From contig OZ023207.1 of the NCBI GenBank assembly GCA_963995525.1, positions 28,268,132-28,332,131 of the forward strand: 64,000 bases of DNA. Direction: 5' to 3'. Shown here in pieces: positions 7,381-19,500 of the stretch (the first letter of the stretch is position 1; each line of letters opens with the position of its first letter). A model generated the notes under the pieces. The model had not been told where the DNA came from and ran no database searches. It saw only the letters and a program-made list of their open reading frames with translations. This stretch comes from Escarpia spicata (Eukaryota; Annelida; Polychaeta; Sabellida; Siboglinidae). The position numbers and the translations under genes were made by a program.

Positions 7381-9699
7381 ACTGCTGTATGGCTAAAGGG
7401 ATTCAGTGGTCCTTTGAAGTCAGTTCTCCTGTCAACTGCCCACACAAGCCTTGTTAGATACTGGAACAGTGTGACTGCTGTATGGCTAAAGGGATTCAGT
7501 GGTCCTTTGAAGACAGTTCTCCTGTCAACTGTCCACACAAGCCTTGTTAGATACTGGGACAGTGTGACTGCTGTATGGCTAAAGTGATTCAGTGGTCCTT
7601 TGAAGCCAGTTCTCCTGTCAACTGTCCACACAAGCCTTGTTAGATACTGAGACAGTGTGACTGCTGTACGGCTAAAGGGATTCAGTGGTCCTTTGAAGTC
7701 AGTTCTCCTGTCAATTGTCCACATAAGCCTTGTTAGATACTGAGACAGTGTGACTGCTGTATGGCTAAAGGGATTCAGTTGTCCTTTGAAGCCAGTTCTC
7801 CTGTCAACTGTCCACACAAGCCTTGTTAGATACCGGGACAGTGTGACAGCTGTATGGCTAAAGGGATTCAGTGGTCCTTTGTAGCCATTTCTCCTGCCAA
7901 CTGTCCACACAAGTCTTGTTAGATACTGGGACAGTGTGACTGCTGTATGGTTAAAGGGATTCAGTGGTCCTTTGAAGCCAGTTCTCCTGTCAACTGTCCA
8001 TACAAACCTTTTTAGATACCGGGACAGTGTGACTGCTGTATGGTTAAAGGGATTCAGTGGTCCTTTGAAGTCAGTTCTCCTGCCAACTGTCCACACAAGC
8101 CTTGTTAGATACTGGGACAGTGTGACTGCTGTATGGCTAAAGGGATTCAGTGGTCCTTTGAAGCCAGTTCTCCTGCCAACTGTCCACACAAGCCTTGTTA
8201 GATACTGGGACAGTGTGACTGCTGTATGGGTAAAGGGATTCAGTGGTCCTTTGAAGCCAGTTCTCCTGCCAACTGTCCACACAAGCCTTGTTAGATACTG
8301 GGACAGTGTGACTGCTGTATGGCTAAAGGGATTCAGTGGTCCTTTGAAGCCAGTTCTCCTGCCAACTGTCCACACAAGCCTTGTTAGATACTGAGACAGT
8401 GTGACTGCTGAATGGCTAAAGGGATTCAGTGGTCCTTTGAAGCCAGTTCTCCTGTCAACTGTCCACACAAGCCTTGTTAGATACTGAGACAGTGTGACTG
8501 CTGTATGGCTAAAGGGATTCAGTGGTCCTTTGAAGTCAGTTCTCCTGTCAATTGTCCACATAAGCCTTGTTAGATACTGAGACAGTGTGACTGCTGTATG
8601 GCTAAAGGGATTCAGTGGTCCTTTGAAGCCAGTTCTCCTGTCAACTGTCCACACAAGCCTTGTTAGATACCGGGACAGTGTGACAGCTGTATGGCTAAAG
8701 GGATTCAGTGGTCCTTTGTAGCCATTTCTCCTGCCAACTGTCCACACAAGCCTTGGTAGATACTGGGACAGTGTGACTGCTGTATGGTTAAAGGGATTCA
8801 GTGGTCCTTTGAAGCCAGTTCTCCTGTCAACTGTCCACACAAGCCTTGTTAGATGCTGGGACAGTGTGACTGATGTATGGTTAAAGGGATTCAGTGGTCC
8901 TTTGAAGCCAGTTCTCCTGCCAACTGTCCACACAAGCCTTGCTAGATACTGGGACAGTGTGACTGCTGTGTGGTTAAAGTGATTCAGTGGTCCTTTGAAG
9001 CCAGTTCTCCTGTCAACTGTCCACATAAGTCTTGTTAGATGCTGGGACAGTGTGAATACTGTATGGCTAAAGGGATTCAGTGGTCCTTTGAAGCCAGTTC
9101 TCCTGCCAACTGTCCACACAAGCCTTGTTAGATACTGGGAGAGTGTGACAGCTGTATGGCTAAAGGGATTCAGTGGTCCTTTGAAGCCAGTTCTCCTGCC
9201 AACTGTCCACACAAGCCTTGTTAGATACTGGGACAGTGTGACTGCTGTATGGCTAAAGGGATTCAGTGGTCCTTTTAAGTCAGTTCTCCTGCCAACTGTC
9301 CACACAAGCCTTGTTAGTTACTGGGAGGGTGTGACTGCTGTATGGCTAAAGCGATTCAGTGGTCCTTTGAAGTCAGTTCTCCTGTCAACTGTCCACACAA
9401 GCCTTGTTAGATACTGGGACAGTGTGACTGCTGTATGGCTAAAGGGATTCAGTGGTCCTTTGAAGCCAGTTCTCCTGTCAACTCTCCACACAAGCCTTGT
9501 TAGATACCGGGAGAGTGTGACTGCTGTATGGCTAAAGGGAGTCAGTGGTCCTTCGAAGCCAGTTCACCTGTCAACTGTCCACGCAAGCCTTGTTAGATAC
9601 CGGGACAGTGTGACTGCTGTATGGCTAAAGGGATTCAGTGGTCCTTTGAAGCCAGTTCTCCTGTCAACTGTTCACACCAGCCTTGTTAGATACCGGGAC

Positions 9700-9790
9700 A
9701 GTGTGACTGCTGTATGGCTAAAGGATTCAGTGGTCCTTTGAAGCCAGTTCTCCTGTCAACTGTCCACACAAGCCTTATTAGATACCGGGA
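9700..9790 (+). repeat. Higher-order landmark: 92-bp monomer (GGCTAAAGGATTC), first of about 18
   Basis: One G of CTAAAGGGATTC is missing, giving a 92-bp unit. It always follows a monomer with CTGTTCACACCAG and precedes one with CCTTATTAGATAC. Copies begin near 9714, 16880, 26185, 28325, 30091, 31952, 35020, 36881, 38368, 41159, 43206, 45625, 47672, 51395, 53070, 56793, 59305 and 63398. The common association shows that these units descend from one event and spread by block duplication. Confidence 0.9.
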
Positions 9791-10352
9791 CAGTGTGACT
9801 GCTGTATGGCTAAAGGGATTCAGTGGTCCTTTGAAGCCAGTTCTCCTGTCAACTGTCCACACAAGCCTTGTTAGATACCGGGACAGTATGACTGCTGTAT
9901 GGCTAAAGGGATTCAGTGGTCCTTTGAAGCCAGTTCTCCTGTCAACTGTCCACACAAGCCTTGTTAGATACTGAGACAGTGTGACTGCTGTATGGCTAAA
10001 GGGATTGAGTGGTCCTTTGAAGTTAGTTCTCCTGTCAATTGTCCACATAAGCCTTGTTAGATACTGTGACAGTGTGACTGCTGTATGGCTAAAGGGATTC
10101 AGTGGTCCTTTGAAGCCAGTTCTCCTGCCAACTGTCCACACAAGCCTTGTCAGATACCGGGACAGTGTGACAGCTGTATGGCTAAAGGGATTCAGTGGTC
10201 CTTTGAAGCCAGTTCTCCTGCCAACTGTCCACACAAGCCTTGTTAGATACTGGGACAGTGTGACTGCTGTATGGCTAAAGGGTTTCAGTGGTCCTTTGAA
10301 GTCAGTTCTCCTGTCAACTCTCCACACAAGCCATGTTAGATACTAAGACAGT

Positions 10353-10550
10353 GTGACTGCTGTATGGCTAAAGGGATTCAGTGGTCCTTTGAAGCCAGTT
10401 CTCCTGTCAACTGTCCACACAAGCCTTGTTAGATACTGGGACAGTGTGACCGCTGTATGGCTAAAGGGATTCAGTGGTCCTTCGAAGCCAGTTCACCTGT
10501 CAACTGTCCACACAAGCCTTGTTAGATACCGGGACAGTGTGTGAGTGCTG
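10353..10550 (+). repeat. Higher-order landmark: +2-bp monomer junction (GTGTGTGAGTGCTG), first of about 20
   Basis: The normal GTGTGACTGCTG junction is replaced by GTGTGTGAGTGCTG, adding 2 bases and shifting phase. It is preceded by a fixed series: ACTAAGACAG, then GTGACCGCTG, then GGTCCTTCGAAGCCAGTTC monomers. The same series ends near 10544, 12592, 15384, 17710, 19758, 22457, 27015, 30921, 35850, 39198, 41989, 44036, 46455, 48502, 50178, 51853, 53900, 55576, 57623 and 60135, marking higher-order units of about 18 to 53 monomers. Confidence 0.9.
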
Positions 10551-13500
10551 TATGGCTAAAGGGATTCAGTGGTCCTTTGAAGCCAGTTCTCCTGCCAACT
10601 GTCCACACAAGCCTTGTTAGATACCGGGACAGTGTGACTGCTGTATGGCTAAAGGGATTCAGTGGTCCTTTGAAGCCAGTTCTCCTGTCAACTGTCCACA
10701 CAAGCCTTGTTAGATACTGAGACAGTGTGACTGCTGTATGGCTAAAGGGATTCAGTGGTCCTTTGAAGTCAGTTCTCCTGTCAATTGTCCACATAAGCCT
10801 TGTTAGATACTGAGACAGTGTGACTGCTGTATGGCTAAAGGGATTCAGTGGTCCTTTGAAGCCAGTTCTCCTGTCAACTGTCCACACAAGCCTTGTTAGA
10901 TACCGGGACAGTGTGACAGCTGTATGGCTAAAGGGATTCAGTGGTCCTTTGTAGCCATTTCTCCTGCCAACTGTCCACACAAGCCTTGGTAGATACTGGG
11001 ACAGTGTGACTGCTGTATGGTTAAAGGGATTCAGTGGTCCTTTGAAGCCAGTTCTCCTGTCAAATGTCCACACAAGCCTTGTTAGATGCTGGGACAGTGT
11101 GACTGATGTATGGTTAAAGGGATTCAGTGGTCCTTTGAAGCCAGTTCTCCTGCCAACTGTCCACACAAGCCTTGCTAGATACTGGGACAGTGTGACTGCT
11201 GTGTGGTTAAAGTGATTCAGTGGTCCTTTGAAGCCAGTTCTCCTGTCAACTGTCCACATAAGTCTTGTTAGATGCTGGGACAGTGTGAATACTGTATGGC
11301 TAAAGGGATTCAGTGGTCCTTTGAAGCCAGTTCTCCTGCCAACTGTCCACACAAGCCTTGTTAGATACTGGGAGAGTGTGACAGCTGTATGGCTAAAGGG
11401 ATTCAGTGGTCCTTTGAAGCCAGTTCTCCTGCCAACTGTCCACACAAGCCTTGTTAGATACTGGGACAGTGTGACTGCTGTATGGCTAAAGGGATTCAGT
11501 GGTCCTTTTAAGTCAGTTCTCCTGCCAACTGTCCACACAAGCCTTGTTAGTTACTGGGAGAGTGTGACTGCTGTATGGCTAAAGGGATTCAGTGGTCCTT
11601 TGAAGTCAGTTCTCCTGTCAACTGTCCACACAAGCCTTGTTAGATACTGGGACAGTGTGACTGCTGTATGGCTAAAGGGATTCAGTGGTCCTTTGAAGCC
11701 AGTTCTCCTGTCAACTGTCCACACAAGCCTTGTTAGATACCGGGAGAGTGTGACTGCTGTATGGCTAAAGGGAGTCAGTGGTCCTTCGAAGCCAGTTCAC
11801 CTGTCAACTGTCCACACAAGCCTTGTTAGATACCGGGACAGTGTGACTGCTGTATGGCTAAAGGGATTCAGTGGTCCTTTGAAGCCAGTTCTCCTGTCAA
11901 CTGTCCACACAAGCCTTGTTAGATACCGGGACAGTATGACTGCTGTATGGCTAAAGGGATTCAGTGGTCCTTTGAAGCCAGTTCTCCTGTCAACTGTCCA
12001 CACAAGCCTTGTTAGATACTGAGACAGTGTGACTGCTGTATGGCTAAAGGGATTGAGTGGTCCTTTGAAGTTAGTTCTCCTGTCAATTGTCCACATAAGC
12101 CTTGTTAGATACTGTGACAGTGTGACTGCTGTATGGCTAAAGGGATTCAGTGGTCCTTTGAAGCCAGTTCTCCTGCCAACTGTCCACACAAGCCTTGTCA
12201 GATACCGGGACAGTGTGACAGCTGTATGGCTAAAGGGATTCAGTGGTCCTTTGAAGCCAGTTCTCCTGCCAACTGTCCACACAAGCCTTGTTAGATACTG
12301 GGACAGTGTGACTGCTGTATGGCTAAAGGGTTTCAGTGGTCCTTTGAAGTCAGTTCTCCTGTCAACTCTCCACACAAGCCATGTTAGATACTAAGACAGT
12401 GTGACTGCTGTATGGCTAAAGGGATTCAGTGGTCCTTTGAAGCCAGTTCTCCTGTCAACTGTCCACACAAGCCTTGTTAGATACTGGGACAGTGTGACCG
12501 CTGTATGGCTAAAGGGATTCAGTGGTCCTTCGAAGCCAGTTCACCTGTCAACTGTCCACACAAGCCTTGTTAGATACCGGGACAGTGTGTGAGTGCTGTA
12601 TGGCTAAAGGGATTCAGTGGTCCTTTGAAGCCAGTTCTCCTGCCAACTGTCCACACAAGCCTTGTTAGATACCGGGACAGTGTGACTGCTGTATGGCTAA
12701 AGGGATTCAGTGGTCCTTTGAAGCCAGTTCTCCTGTCAACTGTCCACACAAGCCTTGTTAGATACTGAGACAGTGTGACTGCTGTATGGCTAAAGGGATT
12801 CAGTGGTCCTTTGAAGTCAGTTCTCCTGTCAATTGTCCACATAAGCCTTGTTAGATACTGAGACATTGTGACTGCTGTATGGCTAAAGGGATTCAGTTGT
12901 CCTTTGAAGCCAGTTCTCCTGCCAACTGTCCACACAAGCCTTGTTAGATACCGGGACAGTGTGACAGCTGTATGGCTAAAGGGATTCAGTGGTCCTTTGT
13001 AGCCATTTCTCCTGCCAACTGTCCACACAAGTCTTGTTAGATACTGGGACAGTGTGACTGCTGTATGGTTAAAGGGATTCAGTGGTCCTTTGAAGCCAAT
13101 TCTCCTGTCAACTGTCCATACAAACCTTTTTAGATACCGGGACAGTGTGACTGCTGTATGGTTAAAGGGATTCAGTGGTCCTTTGAAGTCAGTTCTCCTG
13201 CCAACTGTCCACACAAGCCTTGTTAGATACTGGGACAGTGTGACTGCTGTATGGCTAAAGGGATTCAGTGGTCCTTTGAAGCCAGTTCTCCTGCCAACTG
13301 TCCACACAAGCCTTGTTAGATACTGGGACAGTGTGACTGCTGTATGGGTAAAGGGATTCAGTGGTCCTTTGAAGCCAGTTCTCCTGCCAACTGTCCACAC
13401 AAGCCTTGTTAGATACTGGGACAGTGTGACTGCTGTATGGCTAAAGGGATTCAGTGGTCCTTTGAAGCCAGTTCTCCTGCCAACTGTCCACACAAGCCTT

Positions 13501-16500
13501 GTTAGATACTGAGACAGTGTGACTGCTGAATGGCTAAAGGGATTCAGTGGTCCTTTGAAGCCAGTTCTCCTGTCAACTGTCCACACAAGCCTTGTTAGAT
13601 ACTGAGACAGTGTGACTGCTGTATGGCTAAAGGGATTCAGTGGTCCTTTGAAGTCAGTTCTCCTGTCAATTGTCCACATAAGCCTTGTTAGATACTGAGA
13701 CAGTGTGACTGCTGTATGGCTAAAGGGATTCAGTGGTCCTTTGAAGCCAGTTCTCCTGTCAACTGTCCACACAAGCCTTGTTAGATACCGGGACAGTGTG
13801 ACAGCTGTATGGCTAAAGGGATTCAGTGGTCCTTTGTAGCCATTTCTCCTGCCAACTCTCCACACAAGCCTTGGCAGATACTGGGACAGTGTGACTGCTG
13901 TATGGTTAAAGGGATTCAGTGGTCCTTTGAAGCCAGTTCTCCTGTCAACTGTCCACACAAGCCTTGTTAGATGCTGGGACAGTGTGACTGATGTATGGTT
14001 AAAGGGATTCAGTGGTCCTTTGAAGCCAGTTCTCCTGCCAACTGTCCACACAAGCCTTGCTAGATACTGGGACAGTGTGACTGCTGTGTGGTTAAAGTGA
14101 TTCAGTGGTCCTTTGAAGCCAGTTCTCCTGCCAACTGTCCACACAAGCCTTGTTAGATACTGGGAGAGTGTGACAGCTGTATGGCTAAAGGGATTCAGTG
14201 GTCCTTTGAAGCCAGTTCTCCTGCCAACTGTCCACACAAGCCTTGTTAGATACTGGGACAGTGTGACTGCTGTATGGCTAAAGGGATTCAGTGGTCCTTT
14301 TAAGTCAGTTCTCCTGCCAACTGTCCACACAAGCCTTGTTAGTTACTGGGAGAGTGTGACTGCTGTATGGCTAAAGGGATTCAGTGGTCCTTTGAAGTCA
14401 GTTCTCCTGTCAACTGTCCACACAAGCCTTGTTAGATACTGGGACAGTGTGACTGCTGTATGGCTAAAGGGATTCAGTGGTCCTTTGAAGCCAGTTCTCC
14501 TGTCAACTGACCACATAAGCCTTGTTAGATACCGGGAGAGTGTGACTGCTGTATGGCTAAAGGGAGTCAGTGGTCCTTCGAAGCCAGTTCACCTGTCAAC
14601 TGTCCACACAAGCCTTGTTAGATACCGGGACAGTGTGACTGCTGTATGGCTAAAGGGATTCAGTGGTCCTTTGAAGCCAGTTCTCCTGTCAACTGTTCAC
14701 ACCAGCCTTGTTAGATACCGGGACAGTATGACTGCTGTATGGCTAAAGGGATTCAGTGGTCCTTTGAAGCCAGTTCTCCTGTCAACTGTCCACACAAGCC
14801 TTGTTAGATACTGAGACAGTGTGACTGCTGTATGGCTAAAGGGATTGAGTGGTCCTTTGAAGTTAGTTCTCCTGTCAATTGTCCACATAAGCCTTGTTAG
14901 ATACTGAGACAGTGTGACTGCTGTATGGCTAAAGGGATTCAGTGGTCCTTTGAAGCCAGTTCTCCTGCCAACTGTCCACACAAGCCTTGTCAGATACCGG
15001 GACAGTGTGACAGCTGTATGGCTAAAGGGATTCAGTGGTCCTTTGAAGCCAGTTCTCCTGCCAACTGTCCACACAAGCCTTGTTAGATACTGGGACAGTG
15101 TGACTGCTGTATGGCTAAAGGGTTTCAGTGGTCCTTTGAAGTCAGTTCTCCTGTCAACTCTCCACACAAGCCATGTTAGATACTAAGACAGTGTGACTGC
15201 TGTATGGCTAAAGGGATTCAGTGGTCCTTTGAAGCCAGTTCTCCTGTCAACTGTCCACACAAGCCTTGTTAGATACTGGGACAGTGTGACCGCTGTATGG
15301 CTAAAGGGATTCAGTGGTCCTTCGAAGCCAGTTCACCTGTCAACTGTCCACACAAGCCTTGTTAGATACCGGGACAGTGTGTGAGTGCTGTATGGCTAAA
15401 GGGATTCAGTGGTCCTTTGAAGCCAGTTCTCCTGCCAACTGTCCACACAAGCCTTGTTAGATACCGGGACAGTGTGACTGCTGTATGGCTAAAGGGATTC
15501 AGTGGTCCTTTGAAGCCAGTTCTCCTGTCAACTGTCCACACAAGCCTTGTTAGATACTGAGACAGTGTGACTGCTGTATGGCTAAAGGGATTCAGTGGTC
15601 CTTTGAAGTCAGTTCTCCTGCCAACTGTCCACACAAGCCTTGTTAGATACCGGGACAGTGTGACTGCTGTATGGCTAAAGGGATTGAGTGGTCCTTTGAA
15701 GTTAGTTCTCCTGCCAACTGTCCACACAAGCCTAGTTAGATACTGGGACAGTGTGACTGCTGTATGGGTAAAGGGATTCAGTGGTCCTTTGAAGCCAGTT
15801 CTCCTGTCAACTGTCCACACAAGCCTTGTTAGATACCGGGACAGTGTGACAGCTGTATGGCTAAAGGGATTCAGTGGTCCTTTGTAGCCATTTCTCCTGC
15901 CAACTGTCCACACAAGCCTTGGTAGATACTGGGACAGTGTGACTGCTGTATGGTTAAAGGGATTCAGTGGTCCTTTGAAGCCAGTTCTCCTGTCAACTGT
16001 CCACACAAGCCTTGTTAGATGCTGGGACAGTGTGACTGATGTATGGTTAAAGGGATTCAGTGGTCCTTTGAAGCCAGTTCTCCTGCCAACTGTCCACACA
16101 AGCCTTGCTAGATACTGGGACAGTGTGACTGCTGTGTGGTTAAAGTGATTCAGTGGTCCTTTGAAGCCAGTTCTCCTGTCAACTGTCCACATAAGTCTTG
16201 TTAGATGCTGGGACAGTGTGAATACTGTATGGCTAAAGGGATTCAGTGGTCCTTTGAAGCCAGTTCTCCTGCCAACTGTCCACACAAGCCTTGTTAGATA
16301 CTGGGAGAGTGTGACAGCTGTATGGCTAAAGGGATTCAGTGGTCCTTTGAAGCCAGTTCTCCTGCCAACTGTCCACACAAGCCTTGTTAGATACTGGGAC
16401 AGTGTGACTGCTGTATGGCTAAAGGGATTCAGTGGTCCTTTTAAATCAGTTCTCCTGCCAACTGTCCACACAAGCCTTGTTAGTTACTGGGAGGGTGTGA

Positions 16501-19500
16501 CTGCTGTATGGCTAAAGCGATTCAGTGGTCCTTTGAAGTCAGTTCTCCTGTCAACTGTCCACACAAGCCTTGTTAGATACTGGGACAGTGTGACTGCTGT
16601 ATGGCTAAAGGGATTCAGTGGTCCTTTGAAGCCAGTTCTCCTGTCAACTCTCCACACAAGCCTTGTTCGATACCGGGAGAGTGTGACTGCTGTATGGCTA
16701 AAGGGAGTCAGTGGTCCTTCGAAGCCAGTTCACCTGTCAACTGTCCACACAAGCCTTGTTAGATACCGGGACAGTGTGACTGCTGTATGGCTAAAGGGAT
16801 TCAGTGGTCCTTTGAAGCCAGTTCTCCTGTCAACTGTTCACACCAGCCTTGTTAGATACCGGGACAGTGTGACTGCTGTATGGCTAAAGGATTCAGTGGT
16901 CCTTTGAAGCCAGTTCTCCTGTCAACTGTCCACACAAGCCTTATTAGATACCGGGACAGTGTGACTGCTGTATGGCTAAAGGGATTCAGTGGTCCTTTGA
17001 AGCCAGTTCTCCTGTCAACTGTCCACACAAGCCTTGTTAGATACCGGGACAGTATGACTGCTGTATGGCTAAAGGGATTCAGTGGTCCTTTGAAGCCAGT
17101 TCTCCTGTCAACTGTCCACACAAGCCTTGTTAGATACTGAGACAGTGTGACTGCTGTATGGCTAAAGGGATTGAGTGGTCCTTTGAAGTTAGTTCTCCTG
17201 TCAATTGTCCACATAAGCCTTGTTAGATACTGTGACAGTGTGACTGCTGTATGGCTAAAGGGATTCAGTGGTCCTTTGAAGCCAGTTCTCCTGCCAACTG
17301 TCCACACAAGCCTTGTCAGATACCGGGACAGTGTGACAGCTGTATGGCTAAAGGGATTCAGTGGTCCTTTGAAGCCAGTTCTCCTGCCAACTGTCCACAC
17401 AAGCCTTGTTAGATACTGGGACAGTGTGACTGCTGTATGGCTAAAGGGTTTCAGTGGTCCTTTGAAGTCAGTTCTCCTGTCAACTCTCCACACAAGCCAT
17501 GTTAGATACTAAGACAGTGTGACTGCTGTATGGCTAAAGGGATTCAGTGGTCCTTTGAAGCCAGTTCTCCTGTCAACTGTCCACACAAGCCTTGTTAGAT
17601 ACTGGGACAGTGTGACCGCTGTATGGCTAAAGGGATTCAGTGGTCCTTCGAAGCCAGTTCACCTGTCAACTGTCCACACAAGCCTTGTTAGATACCGGGA
17701 CAGTGTGTGAGTGCTGTATGGCTAAAGGGATTCAGTGGTCCTTTGAAGCCAGTTCTCCTGCCAACTGTCCACACAAGCCTTGTTAGATACCGGGACAGTG
17801 TGACTGCTGTATGGCTAAAGGGATTCAGTGGTCCTTTGAAGCCAGTTCTCCTGTCAACTGTCCACACAAGCCTTGTTAGATACTGAGACAGTGTGACTGC
17901 TGTATGGCTAAAGGGATTCAGTGGTCCTTTGAAGTCAGTTCTCCTGTCAATTGTCCACATAAGCCTTGTTAGATACTGAGACAGTGTGACTGCTGTATGG
18001 CTAAAGGGATTCAGTGGTCCTTTGAAGCCAGTTCTCCTGTCAACTGTCCACACAAGCCTTGTTAGATACCGGGACAGTGTGACAGCTGTATGGCTAAAGG
18101 GATTCAGTGGTCCTTTGTAGCCATTTCTCCTTCCAACTGTCCACACAAGCCTTGGTAGATACTGGGACAGTGTGACTGCTGTATGGTTAAAGGGATTCAG
18201 TGGTCCTTTGAAGCCAGTTCTCCTGTCAACTGTCCACACAAGCCTTGTTAGATGCTGGGACAGTGTGACTGATGTATGGTTAAAGGGATTCAGTGGTCCT
18301 TTGAAGCCAGTTCTCCTGCCAACTGTCCACACAAGCCTTGCTAGATACTGGGACAGTGTGACTGCTGTGTGGTTAAAGTGATTCAGTGGTCCTTTGAAGC
18401 CAGTTCTCCTGTCAACTGTCCACATAAGTCTTGTTAGATGCTGGGACAGTGTGAATACTGTATGGCTAAAGGGATTCAGTGGTCCTTTGAAGCCAGTTCT
18501 CCTGCCAACTGTCCACACAAGCCTTGTTAGATACTGGGAGAGTGTGACAGCTGTATGGCTAAAGGGATTCAGTGGTCCTTTGAAGCCAGTTCTCCTGCCA
18601 ACTGTCCACACAAGCCTTGTTAGATACTGGGACAGTGTGACTGCTGTATGGCTAAAGGGATTCAGTGGTCCTTTTAAGTCAGTTCTCCTGCCAACTGTCC
18701 ACACAAGCCTTGTTAGTTACTGGGAGAGTGTGACTGCTGTATGGCTAAAGGGATTCAGTGGTCCTTTGAAGTCAGTTCTCCTGTCAACTGTCCACACAAG
18801 CCTTGTTAGATACTGGGACAGTGTGACTGCTGTATGGCTAAAGGGATTCAGTGGTCCTTTGAAGCCAGTTCTCCTGTCAACTGTCCACACAAGCCTTGTT
18901 AGATACCGGGAGAGTGTGACTGCTGTATGGCTAAAGGGAGTCAGTGGTCCTTCGAAGCCAGTTCACCTGTCAACTGTCCACACAAGCCTTGTTAGATACC
19001 GGGACAGTGTGACTGCTGTATGGCTAAAGGGATTCAGTGGTCCTTTGAAGCCAGTTCTCCTGTCAACTGTCCACACAAGCCTTGTTAGATACCGGGACAG
19101 TATGACTGCTGTATGGCTAAAGGGATTCAGTGGTCCTTTGAAGCCAGTTCTCCTGTCAACTGTCCACACAAGCCTTGTTAGATACTGAGACAGTGTGACT
19201 GCTGTATGGCTAAAGGGATTGAGTGGTCCTTTGAAGTTAGTTCTCCTGTCAATTGTCCACATAAGCCTTGTTAGATACTGTGACAGTGTGACTGCTGTAT
19301 GGCTAAAGGGATTCAGTGGTCCTTTGAAGCCAGTTCTCCTGCCAACTGTCCACACAAGCCTTGTCAGATACCGGGACAGTGTGACAGCTGTATGGCTAAA
19401 GGGATTCAGTGGTCCTTTGAAGCCAGTTCTCCTGCCAACTGTCCACACAAGCCTTGTTAGATACTGGGACAGTGTGACTGCTGTATGGCTAAAGGGTTTC

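Noticed and set aside
9541..9575. CENP-B box in the GGTCCTTCGAAGCCAGTTC monomers
   Set aside because: TTCG is present, but the required A and CGGG spacing of the CENP-B box is not; the ACCGGG of other monomers lies at the wrong distance.
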